Part shown: in pieces, positions 57,008 through 64,000 of the stretch
Layout: every line of letters starts with the position of its first letter
Numbering within the stretch: position 1 is the stretch's first letter
Source: Mycolicibacterium nivoides
GTDB lineage: Bacteria > Actinomycetota > Actinomycetes > Mycobacteriales > Mycobacteriaceae
Direction: 5' to 3'
Assembly (NCBI RefSeq): GCF_003855255.1
Contig: NZ_CP034072.1
Span: 2,284,330-2,348,329, forward strand
Length of the DNA stretch: 64,000 bases
The notes under the pieces: model-generated
What the model was told of the DNA's origin: nothing
Databases searched by the model: none
The model's input: the letters and a program-made list of their open reading frames with translations, nothing else
Position numbers and translations under genes: made by a program

Positions 57008-58477
57008 CTATTCGCGTCGCCCATCTAAATCGCCCAACCAGGTGCCAGGGAGCATCGGGACGGATTCCCCGGCGGGCGCATGCCGCACCATCCCTGAGGC
57101 AGTTGCGCTCGAGGCGACCGGTACGGCCCCGGAGAAGCCGAGGGTGGTCGCCCCTTTGTCGCTGGATGACGGCGACATGGGTCGGCTCAGGTCCTGGCCG
57201 TCGACGGTGGCGCCCACGGTTTCGGTGGGGGCCAGAAACTCGTACCGGTAGCTTCGGGCCCGGTCTCGTTTCCGGCCGGTCTGCCGTCGACGGCTGCGAG
57301 CGGCAGCAGCCGCCCTTGCCGCGGCAACGGTGGCGAGGATATCTGCCATGCCATCAGTGGATTTCGCACCGGACTTGGGCCCCGATGCCACTCCCGGCGG
57401 ATCGAGACCGGGGACGACGTAGCCGGCGAAGGGTACGGGTGCCGAGCTCGGTGGACTGCTACCGGCAGGCGCACCAGAGCCGGATCCGCCGGTCTGCGGA
57501 ACTGCGCTGGATACCCCGGCGGGGCCCAATGCCGCACCGACGCCGACGGTCGGGGCGACGCGGTGGCCGGTGCTGACCTCGACGGGAGCAGGTGACACGC
57601 CGGGCGGCGGCATCCTGCCCTGCAGGAGCGCCAGCGCGCTCAACGCGCTGAGAGCACTGAGAGCGGGCGCGAGGAACGGCAGTAGCAGTAGCGAATACGA
57701 GGCGTAGTACGGATACCAGAGCATGTCGTACAGCACCAGCGCGATGATCGCGAGTATGGCGGCCTCGGCCGGGTTGAATCCCAGCTGCTCGAAGAGCTGT
57801 TGAAACGTCTGCAGGAGCTGTTCGGGATTGCCCGCACCGGAGATCAGGTCGGAGATCAGCCTCCAGATATCGCTCAGCGGCTGGTTGTCCGAGGTTGAGC
57901 CCGACCCATTCTGCTGTTGGCTTTGCGCTTCGCCTCCGGGCACGAGGATCGACGGGGCCGGCTGGGGTGACGGGACCGCCGCCGACGCGTTCGTCGCAAT
58001 TACCTGGTAGGTCGTCATCACTTCGGCAGCCTGCAGCCACATCCGCACGTAATCGGCTTCATTGAGGGCAATCGGTATGGTGTTGAGGCCGAAGAAGTTG
58101 GTGGCCAGGAGCACCCCGTGGGTGACGTGGTTGGCTGCGAGCTCGGCCAGCGTAGGCATGGTGGCCAGTGCGCTGCTGTAGGCGGCTGCGACCGTTCCGT
58201 GCTGTGCGGCGGTCACGGCACTGTCGGCTGACGCCTGCTCCAGCCACGCGAGGTAGGGGCCATGGGCAGCCACGTACTGCGCCGCGCTGGGCCCTTCCCA
58301 GCTACTGCCTTGCACCTCCGCCAGGATCTGTGTGAGTTCCGCTGCCGCCGCGCTGTATTGAACGCTCAGCGCCTCCCACTGAGTCGCTGCGGCAAGAAGG
58401 GATCCGGGACCCGGGCCCGTGCTCAGCTGGGCAGAATGCACCTCCGGGGGCACCGCCAGCCAGTACGGCGCAGTCAC
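57008..58477 (-). CDS. PPE-family protein (PPE1-like) of the chalkophore cluster
   Basis: A 489-residue PPE protein: [18 protein letters not shown] at the start (PPE at residues 10-12), [15 protein letters not shown] with the WxG turn, and a conserved helical domain to about residue 170 ([20 protein letters not shown]). The middle is hydrophobic ([20 protein letters not shown]), then a Pro/Gly/Ala-rich part and a basic segment ([20 protein letters not shown]). PPE proteins are exported by type VII systems, usually with a PE partner; none is encoded here. PPE1 (Rv0096) opens the nrp cluster of M. tuberculosis and has been linked to chalkophore function. GTG start behind a strong AGGAGGTG site; SigC-like promoter at 58545-58575. 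Confidence 0.92.
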   Translation of the reverse strand: MTAPYWLAVPPEVHSAQLSTGPGPGSLLAAATQWEALSVQYSAAAAELTQILAEVQGSSWEGPSAAQYVAAHGPYLAWLEQASADSAVTAAQHGTVAAAYSSALATMPTLAELAANHVTHGVLLATNFFGLNTIPIALNEADYVRMWLQAAEVMTTYQVIATNASAAVPSPQPAPSILVPGGEAQSQQQNGSGSTSDNQPLSDIWRLISDLISGAGNPEQLLQTFQQLFEQLGFNPAEAAILAIIALVLYDMLWYPYYASYSLLLLPFLAPALSALSALSALALLQGRMPPPGVSPAPVEVSTGHRVAPTVGVGAALGPAGVSSAVPQTGGSGSGAPAGSSPPSSAPVPFAGYVVPGLDPPGVASGPKSGAKSTDGMADILATVAAARAAAAARSRRRQTGRKRDRARSYRYEFLAPTETVGATVDGQDLSRPMSPSSSDKGATTLGFSGAVPVASSATASGMVRHAPAGESVPMLPGTWLGDLDGRRE

Positions 58478-58544
58478 GTCATCACCTCCTCACACGAGCG
58501 TCGACCGGCACCGCAGGGACCGGCACGCATTGCCTTGTCTTTGA

Positions 58545-58575
58545 GCTAGTCGGTCACGGCGGACAGAAAGTTCCC
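58545..58575 (-). promoter_or_regulatory. SigC-like promoter of the PPE gene
   Basis: Minus strand: GGGAACT (58575-58569), 16 nt, CGACTAGC (58552-58545). Start expected near 58538, about 60 nt before GTG 58477. Confidence 0.75.
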
Positions 58576-58666
58576 GAATCGTCGAGATCATCTGTCCACC
58601 GGGGCAACGACTCTCGACACAACGACGCGCATGTGCCGTAAATCGGCCGGCAGGTACGGTCGTGCC

Positions 58667-59476
58667 ATGCCAGTCGTCGACGCCCGTCATCTGACCGCGA
58701 TATCCGAAACCGCGCTGCTGACCCTGCACCAGAGGGCGACCGAGGCAGCCCGGCCCGACGGCATCATCGAGGACCCGATGGCGGTCGCACTGCGCGACAG
58801 CCTCGGCTATGACTATGAGCATTTCGGCCGGACCCACCAAGCCACCGCCCTGCGGGCCCTGGCGTTCGACGTGGCCTCACGTCGGTATCTGCGGGCACAC
58901 CCCCGCGCCGGCGTGGTCGCCCTTGCCGAAGGATTGCAGACCAGCTTCTGGCGCCTCGACAACGGTGAAATGACTTGGCTTTCAGTAGACCTGGAGCCGA
59001 TCGTACGGCTACGTCAGGAACTGCTCCCGTCGTCGGACAGGCTCCACTACCTGGCGCAGTCCGCGTTCGACCATTCGTGGATGGATCAGGTCGACGCCAC
59101 CGACGGCGTGCTCATCACCGCCGAAGGACTGTTCCAATACCTGGACCAGGACTCGGTATTCGATCTCATCGCGGCCTGTGCCGCGAGGTTTCCCGGAGGA
59201 CAGTTGATCTTCGACAGCGTCCCGCGGTTTCTGAGCTGGTACTCGCAACGACGCGGGATCAGGCTCAGCAAGCACTACACCGCACCACCGATGCCGTTCT
59301 CATTCACCGCCGACCAGTACGACGAGTTGCGTTCCATACCAGGCGTTCTCGCGGTGTACGAGCTCGACATGCCGGCGGGCCGGGGCAAGATCCTGTCCCG
59401 TGCCGCGGGCCTCGTCTACCGGTCCAGGCGGCTCGAGCGCTTCCGGGCACCGACCAACGTCGTCGAGTTCGGTTAG
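58667..59476 (+). CDS. Class I SAM-dependent methyltransferase (TcmP/LCMT-like)
   Basis: From ATG 58667 (MPVVDARHLTAISETALLTL) the protein has 269 residues; an ATG at 58631 is also in frame. It shows the leucine carboxyl methyltransferase/TcmP layout common in mycobacteria: GIIEDPMAVALRDSLGYDYE, a SAM-binding strand VVALAEGLQTSFWRLD (usual Gly-x-Gly replaced by AEG), LSVDLEPIVRLRQELLP and VLITAEGLFQYLDQ. Such enzymes O-methylate carboxyl or hydroxyl groups of small molecules. It is divergent from the PPE gene and converges with metE. No evidence links it to chalkophore synthesis except position. Confidence 0.8.
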   Translation: MPVVDARHLTAISETALLTLHQRATEAARPDGIIEDPMAVALRDSLGYDYEHFGRTHQATALRALAFDVASRRYLRAHPRAGVVALAEGLQTSFWRLDNGEMTWLSVDLEPIVRLRQELLPSSDRLHYLAQSAFDHSWMDQVDATDGVLITAEGLFQYLDQDSVFDLIAACAARFPGGQLIFDSVPRFLSWYSQRRGIRLSKHYTAPPMPFSFTADQYDELRSIPGVLAVYELDMPAGRGKILSRAAGLVYRSRRLERFRAPTNVVEFG

Positions 59477-59485
59477 CCGAACGAG

Positions 59486-59535
59486 CGTGGGTCCTGTGCA
59501 CGGGAATCGACGCGATTGCGTGCACAGGACCCACG
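59486..59535. terminator. Bidirectional terminator hairpin between methyltransferase and metE
   Basis: Perfect 17-bp arms CGTGGGTCCTGTGCACG (59486-59502) and CGTGCACAGGACCCACG (59519-59535). The 16-nt loop itself contains AATCG-ACG-CGATT, so almost the whole element is paired. It starts 10 nt after the methyltransferase stop and ends 20 nt before the metE stop on the other strand, the ideal place for a two-way terminator. No T-tract. Confidence 0.8.
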
Positions 59536-59554
59536 GTCGGCCAAACAAGCGACG

Positions 59555-61837
59555 CTATCCTGCGCGTACCTTCGCGGTGGCGGTGACCAGGTGCTTGAGT
59601 GACTCGGTCACCTCGTCGGTGGTCCGGGTCTTCAAGCCGCAATCCGGATTGACCCAGAGTCGTTCGGCGGGGACCGCTTTGAGTGCCTCACGCAGCGACG
59701 TCGCGATCTCCTCCACGCCAGGCACACGCGGCGAGTGGATGTCGTAGACACCCGGGCCGACGCTGTTGGAGAATCCGGCGGCATTGAGGTCATCGAGCAC
59801 CTCCATGTGTGAACGGGCTGCCTCGATCGACGTCACATCGGCATCCAGGTCGGCGATCGCCCCGATCACCTCACCGAACTCCGAGTAGCAGAGGTGTGTG
59901 TGGATCTGGGTGGAATCGGCCACACCGGAGGTGGAGAGCCGGAACGCGTCCACTGCCCAGCGCAGGTAGTCCTCTTTGTCCTTCGAACGCAACGGCAGAA
60001 GCTCGCGCAGCGCGGGCTCGTCGACCTGGATGATCGCGATGCCCGCCGACTGCAGGTCCACGGTCTCGTCCCGAATCGCCAGTGCCACTTGCGCTGCCGT
60101 ATCTGCCAGCGGCTGATCGTCACGAACGAACGACCAGGCCAGGATGGTGACCGGCCCGGTGAGCATGCCCTTGACGGGCTTGTCGGTCAGCGACTGGGCG
60201 TAGATGATCCACTCGACCGTCATCGGCTCGGGCCGGGCTACGTCCCCGTAGAGGATCGGGGGACGCACGCACCGGCTGCCGTAGGACTGCACCCAACCGT
60301 TCTGCGTGGCGAAGAACCCGTCGAGTTGTTCGGCGAAGTACTGCACCATGTCATTGCGTTCGGGCTCACCGTGCACCAATACGTCGAGACCCAGCTGTTC
60401 CTGCAAGGCGATGACGTCGGCGATCTCGGCCTTCATCCGACGGTTGTACTCGGCGGCATCGATCTTGCCGGACCGAAGGTCGGCGCGGGCGATACGAATC
60501 GCGGAGGTCTGCGGGTACGACCCGATCGTGGTGGTGGGCAAGGCGGGCAGCTTCAACCGCTCCTGCTGAGCGGTGCGACGCTGGTCGGCCGGGCCACGCT
60601 TGGCACCGGAGGCTACGATCGACGAGATCCGTTCCCGGACTCGGCCGTTGTTCAGCCGTGGGTCGGATGTGCGCGACGCGATGGCGGCGTTGGATGCCGC
60701 GATCTCAGCCGAGATCGTGTCTCGCCCCTGGCCCAGACCACGCGCCAAGGCCACCACTTCGGTAACCTTCTCGAGCCCGAAGGCCAGCCAGCTACGCAGT
60801 GCTGCATCGATATCCGGTTCGGCATCGAGCGTGTACGGCACGTGCAGCGTCGAGCATGACGTAGACACAGCTACCGCCTTGGCGCTGCCGCGCAGGGAGT
60901 CCAGTGTTCCCAGTGCCCGATCCAGATCGGTGCGCCAGACATTGCGGCCGTCGACCACGCCGGCCACCAGAAGCTTGTCCTTCAGCTCAGGGACCGCGGC
61001 CAGGGCGGCTGCGGAGCCGGCCACCAGATCGACACCGATGGCCTCGACCGGGGTTCGAACCAGGGCAGGAAGCGCATCCGTCAGCTCTCCGAAGTACGTC
61101 GCGACGAAAATCGCCGGCCGCTTGGTCAGCCCGCCCAGCCGGGCGTAGGCTCGCTCGGCCAGTTCGGCGGCATTGTCGACCATGTCGGTCACCAACACCG
61201 GCTCGTCGAACTGAACCCACTCGACGCCGTGGTCAACCAGCACACCCAGCAGCTCGGCATAGATTTCGACGAGTTCGTCCAGCCGGGCGATGGGAGAAGG
61301 TGCGCCGACAGAGTCTTCTGCAGCCTTGGACAATGCCAAGAACGTGACGGGACCGATGATCACCGGCCGGGCCGGAACCCCTTGTGCACGTGCCTCTTCC
61401 AGCTCAGCCAGCACCTTGACCGGGTTGAGCGAGAACGACGTGTCGGGACGAAACTCCGGCACAAGATAGTGGTAGTTGGTGTCGAACCACTTGGTCATCT
61501 CCAGGGGCGCGATTTCGTCGTTACCGCGGGCCGCGGCGAAATAGCGGTCGAGATCATCGGTGATCCCACCGACCCGCGTCGGCAGTGCGCCGACCAGAAC
61601 CGCGGTGTCGAGCATCTGGTCGTAGTAGGAGAAGGTGTTGACCGGGACCGAATCCAGTCCGGCCGCGACCAGCGACGCCCAGGTGTCGCGTCGCAAGGCG
61701 GCGGCCGCGGATTCGAGTTCTGCCCGATCGATACGACCCGACCAGTACTTCTCGACGGCGCGCTTGAGTTCGCGGTTCGGCCCGATTCGGGGCGACCCGA
61801 GAATGGTGGCGGTGAAGGGTGCTGCGGTTGTGCTCAT
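59555..61837 (-). CDS. metE: Cobalamin-independent methionine synthase MetE
   Basis: Transfers the methyl group of 5-methyl-THF (triglutamate) to homocysteine without B12. From ATG 61837, with AAGGACG upstream, it has 760 residues (Rv1133c 759). The N-terminal barrel begins [20 protein letters not shown]; the catalytic C-terminal barrel has [48 protein letters not shown] and [11 protein letters not shown] with the zinc ligands His, Cys, Glu and Cys. Upstream is a cobalamin riboswitch, which should shut the gene down when B12 is present and MetH can work. It converges with the methyltransferase gene. The MTHFR encoded at 32 kb supplies its methyl donor. Confidence 0.96.
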   Translation of the reverse strand: MSTTAAPFTATILGSPRIGPNRELKRAVEKYWSGRIDRAELESAAAALRRDTWASLVAAGLDSVPVNTFSYYDQMLDTAVLVGALPTRVGGITDDLDRYFAAARGNDEIAPLEMTKWFDTNYHYLVPEFRPDTSFSLNPVKVLAELEEARAQGVPARPVIIGPVTFLALSKAAEDSVGAPSPIARLDELVEIYAELLGVLVDHGVEWVQFDEPVLVTDMVDNAAELAERAYARLGGLTKRPAIFVATYFGELTDALPALVRTPVEAIGVDLVAGSAAALAAVPELKDKLLVAGVVDGRNVWRTDLDRALGTLDSLRGSAKAVAVSTSCSTLHVPYTLDAEPDIDAALRSWLAFGLEKVTEVVALARGLGQGRDTISAEIAASNAAIASRTSDPRLNNGRVRERISSIVASGAKRGPADQRRTAQQERLKLPALPTTTIGSYPQTSAIRIARADLRSGKIDAAEYNRRMKAEIADVIALQEQLGLDVLVHGEPERNDMVQYFAEQLDGFFATQNGWVQSYGSRCVRPPILYGDVARPEPMTVEWIIYAQSLTDKPVKGMLTGPVTILAWSFVRDDQPLADTAAQVALAIRDETVDLQSAGIAIIQVDEPALRELLPLRSKDKEDYLRWAVDAFRLSTSGVADSTQIHTHLCYSEFGEVIGAIADLDADVTSIEAARSHMEVLDDLNAAGFSNSVGPGVYDIHSPRVPGVEEIATSLREALKAVPAERLWVNPDCGLKTRTTDEVTESLKHLVTATAKVRAG

Positions 61838-61965
61838 GACGACGTCCTTCAACATGCGGGGATGGCCACCGCCAGGAGACATCGAACCGAAGGCGGCCAC
61901 CCGCCACGGGTGAACCGCATTCGGTCACTGCCCATTCCGCGAGGCGATGAACCACCGGACGCGGC

Positions 61966-62180
61966 GCGCCCGGTACGGCTGGCAGGTCTTCGGACTCACA
62001 GGCACGCACGGAAACCGTGCACCTACTGGCCGTCGCTTCCCAGCCGCAGATCCCTGCGTGCCAGTGCTGATGACGGCGGTCGTTCCTGCATACCGCTGCG
62101 GGACAGTCCCGGATTCTCACCGGGTTCCCTCTCGCGTCGCATCTCAATCAGCATGCGGCGCTCGATGTCGGCACCGCAAA
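61966..62180 (-). promoter_or_regulatory. Cobalamin (B12) riboswitch upstream of metE
   Basis: On the minus strand the leader contains GGTGAGAATCCGGGACTGTC near 62125-62105, followed by CCGCAGCGGT, and near the 3' side GTGAGTCCGAAGACCTGCC (about 61990-61972), the B12-box region. These are the conserved core parts of AdoCbl riboswitches. Placed about 130 nt before the metE ATG, as in other mycobacteria. Ends are approximate. Confidence 0.9.
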
Positions 62181-62244
62181 CACCCCGGGGCCGACAGACC
62201 AGCTGCGGGGCTCAGCGTACCCGCAGTACCCCGGCGGGTACCGG

Positions 62245-62919
62245 TCAGCGCGGCATCGCAGCCTTGATCTTGTCCACCACATCGGCAGCCTGGGTCACCG
62301 ACGAACCTGCAGGCTTACATGCCTGGATGTCCATGACGAGGTTCGCGGCCACGGCGAGGGCACGCTGGCACGCCCGGGTCTGGTCTCCTTTGGTGCGGGT
62401 AAAGGGCAGAATCAGCTCGTCGTCGGTCTTGGTGAGCTCGCCGCTCTTCCACTTGGGCAACGGTTCACCGTTGAGCGTGATGTTCACGTTGTGCTCGGTG
62501 CACTTCGACCAGCGTTCCGCCGACTGACCGAGAAAGTCCTTGGCGTCCTGAGTCGACGGGAAGATCACCGCCGACTGCACCACCAGATTGTCCCAATCGT
62601 CGTTGTCCGGCGCACGAAGCAGCACCTGGCGCATGGCGGTCCAGTGGTCCCCATAGATGGCGGACTCGTTCACCTGCCAGGCGCCGAGACAGTTCAGATT
62701 GGGCAGCAGGTTGCGGTGGTCGCTCATCTCGGTGACCGGAGGATGTGCCGTCATCCCTTCGGTCCCCATCACGGCGTTGATCTCATCGGGGCTGAGCAGC
62801 AGCCCCTCGAGCGCCGACTTGGGCACCTCTTTCGGCGGACCCTGGGGTTTGTCGCCGTTGCCGGCACAACTGGTGACCAGCAGCACGAGCATGAGCAACG
62901 AAATCGCAAGCCGGATCAC
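62245..62919 (-). CDS. Lipoprotein of the PknH-sensor-domain family (LppH-like)
   Basis: A 224-residue lipoprotein: signal peptide MIRLAISLLMLVLLVTSCAG with lipobox LVTSC (Cys 18 lipidated). The mature part has DEINAVMGTEGMTAHPPVTE, NCLGAWQVNESAIYG and RACQRALAVAANLVMDIQAC, with Cys residues likely in disulfides, as in the extracellular sensor domain of PknH and its stand-alone LppH-like relatives. It should be anchored on the outer face of the plasma membrane; ligand unknown. It is upstream of the riboswitch on the same strand. Confidence 0.87.
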   Translation of the reverse strand: MIRLAISLLMLVLLVTSCAGNGDKPQGPPKEVPKSALEGLLLSPDEINAVMGTEGMTAHPPVTEMSDHRNLLPNLNCLGAWQVNESAIYGDHWTAMRQVLLRAPDNDDWDNLVVQSAVIFPSTQDAKDFLGQSAERWSKCTEHNVNITLNGEPLPKWKSGELTKTDDELILPFTRTKGDQTRACQRALAVAANLVMDIQACKPAGSSVTQAADVVDKIKAAMPR

Positions 62920-62977
62920 GGCAATCCTTTACTGACGGCACGGTTCGCCGCGCATTTGGGTGAGTGAGTTTTCGCCG

Positions 62978-63556
62978 TCAGGCGTGGGTTCCCGCGGCGG
63001 CACAGGCCATCTGCGCGTTGGTGGCATCGTTGTTGAGTTGGGTGGCAGTGTCATTCAGAGACTGACCGCCGGTGCGCAGCCCCATCTTCAGGAGCAGCTT
63101 GGTAGCACCAAAAGACCATGACCGCATTGGATTTGCGATATCGGGCGAGAGTCCGGGGGTGCCTGCCGCATTCATCGCCGACGCGGCGGCTTCACGCAGC
63201 GCGGTCCGGCCACTGGTGTTCGTAGTGCTGATGGTCGGGTCCCCGTAGTCGGGGCGTTCCACACCTTCGATGGAATCCGCGAAATCGCCGTAGAACGTGG
63301 AAGCCGAATCGAGCGCGTTCGCGAACGTCGAGCAGGCCGTAACCGCAGGTACGCCAGGGTCATCCGTGCTGGCAACCGGTACGGGCACTGGGCCCGCAGC
63401 CGGCGCACCGGCTGCCACCGGAGGCAACTCGGGCGCCGCGGGCGCCGCCGGTCCCGGAATACCAACCTCATCGCCTGGTTCGGCGACTGCCGTGGGCATG
63501 GCAGCGAACCCGATGCTGAATGCGATGAGCAGCGATGCGAGCCCTCGCTCGTACAC
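62978..63556 (-). CDS. Exported protein of unknown function, Pro/Ala-rich
   Basis: From GTG 63556 it has 192 residues; ATG starts further upstream keep the frame open to 63628 but add no family sequence. A signal peptide is seen (LASLLIAFSIGFAAMPTAVAE, probable cleavage after VAE or ATA-type site), then a Pro/Ala/Val-rich linker and a helical domain (ACSTFANALDSASTFYGDFA, MRSWSFGATKLLLKMGLR). Two Cys could form one disulfide. It resembles small secreted mycobacterial proteins of unknown role; no enzyme motif is seen. 58 nt separate it from the lipoprotein gene on the same strand. Confidence 0.75.
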   Translation of the reverse strand: MYERGLASLLIAFSIGFAAMPTAVAEPGDEVGIPGPAAPAAPELPPVAAGAPAAGPVPVPVASTDDPGVPAVTACSTFANALDSASTFYGDFADSIEGVERPDYGDPTISTTNTSGRTALREAAASAMNAAGTPGLSPDIANPMRSWSFGATKLLLKMGLRTGGQSLNDTATQLNNDATNAQMACAAAGTHA

Positions 63557-63628
63557 CTGAGACGACCTCAACGATTCCTCCGTCAGTCGGTAGCAGTTCG
63601 GCGCCGGGCGCCCACAGTTGGCGTCCAC

Positions 63629-63922
63629 GCCTCATCGACGCAGCAGCCATACCCCCCGGATGCCCCTCACGGTCGGCGGTTGACATGTCCAAAAGGTGAA
63701 CAACCGGCCAACCGGCTGCCTCCAAGCGTCGTCCATTGCGTGCCGTTGGTCGCCCCCTTTTCCTCATATATGTATTGCGCTGCGGCGCATGACGTTTCCC
63801 AGCAACCTCACAGGTTCGAGGACTCCAGCTGGACGGGAACGTGGCGGCAACTGTTGGGTCGTTGTTCACCGTTTCGAAACGCGACCGGTTAATGATTCGT
63901 CGCGACAGATTCCTTGGGCCCG
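63629..63922. other. Intergenic region, no gene recognised
   Basis: About 290 nt without protein-like sequence, RNA motif or clear repeat. It separates the exported protein (minus strand) from a possible plus-strand gene at the right edge, so it should hold divergent promoters; none was identified by eye. Confidence 0.5.
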
Positions 63923-64000
63923 ATGGCTTCTGACGACCACGGCGCGTCGCAGAACGACAGGGCCCAAAACCACGAGAGGCGCAAGTTCACGCATGTTGAG
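63923..64000 (+). CDS. Possible 5' end of a gene cut by the window edge
   Basis: ATG 63923 opens a frame of 26 codons to the last base (MASDDHGASQNDRAQNHERR...). The polar, charged start looks protein-like, but there is no good ribosome site and no family can be named from so little sequence. Confidence 0.25.
   Translation, partial: MASDDHGASQNDRAQNHERRKFTHVE

Noticed and set aside
61229..62527. 432-residue plus-strand frame over metE 5' end and its leader
   Set aside because: Antisense to metE and to the cobalamin riboswitch; no family sequence.

Overview
The window is GC-rich actinobacterial DNA and reads as the chromosome of a rapid-growing Mycobacterium (Mycolicibacterium-type). The evidence is a 1,600-residue NAD-glutamate dehydrogenase, a WS/DGAT enzyme, MmpS/MmpL, mycobactin enzymes, a PPE protein, a FAD-independent MTHFR and the prpDBC/PrpR methylcitrate locus. 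No insertion sequence, prophage or CRISPR array was seen.

Layout. (1) 1-15.0 kb, minus strand: a core block in the order known around Rv2475c-Rv2484c of M. tuberculosis: thioesterase (cut by the window edge), NAD-GDH, EttA, SSB paralogue, CtaG/CopD protein, PlsB, HAD-acyltransferase, WS/DGAT. (2) 15.1-16.3 kb: a tRNA-Arg(TCT) flanked by two decayed genes, a frameshifted PD-(D/E)XK nuclease and the broken C-terminal end of a Fic-family gene. (3) 16.5-23.4 kb: a universal stress protein, then a GntR-controlled catabolic cluster (metallo-beta-lactamase-fold hydrolase, AMP-ligase, class II aldolase, amidohydrolase, D-2-hydroxyacid dehydrogenase). (4) 23.5-30.8 kb: MmpS/MmpL with a TetR regulator, a DHFR-like protein and mycobactin acylation genes mbtK-mbtL-mbtM without mbtN. 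(5) 31.3-41.8 kb: prpD-prpB-prpC-pyruvate carboxylase-MTHFR-DHPS-like operon with divergent prpR; between prpD and prpB lie four perfect 32-bp repeats, each a coupled 11-codon minicistron.

(6) 41.8-58.5 kb is the most interesting part: a copper-acquisition and copper-handling island. It carries a complete isonitrile-lipopeptide (chalkophore) gene set (PPE1-, Rv0097-, FcoT-, FadD10-, ACP- and NRPS-like), a CtpB-type P1B ATPase, a CopZ-like HMA protein, a CtaG/CopD protein, a His/Met-rich DUF5134-type membrane protein, a zf-HC2 (anti-sigma-like) membrane protein, a previously uncalled 36-residue Cys-rich metallothionein-like peptide, and an ECF sigma factor recognisable as SigC. Six intergenic sites in the island share the promoter-like pattern RGGAACT-N16-CGAC with exactly 16 bases between the boxes, and each points at one of these genes. 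My reading is that this is the SigC regulon gathered around its own sigma factor. The NRPS has one module (C-A-T-R), unlike the larger M. tuberculosis enzyme, so a smaller chalkophore is expected.

(7) 58.7-64 kb: a SAM methyltransferase, a 17-bp-arm bidirectional terminator, metE under a cobalamin riboswitch, a PknH-sensor-like lipoprotein, an exported protein, and perhaps the start of one more gene at the right edge. In M. tuberculosis prpR/prpDC and metE are near neighbours; here the island lies between them.
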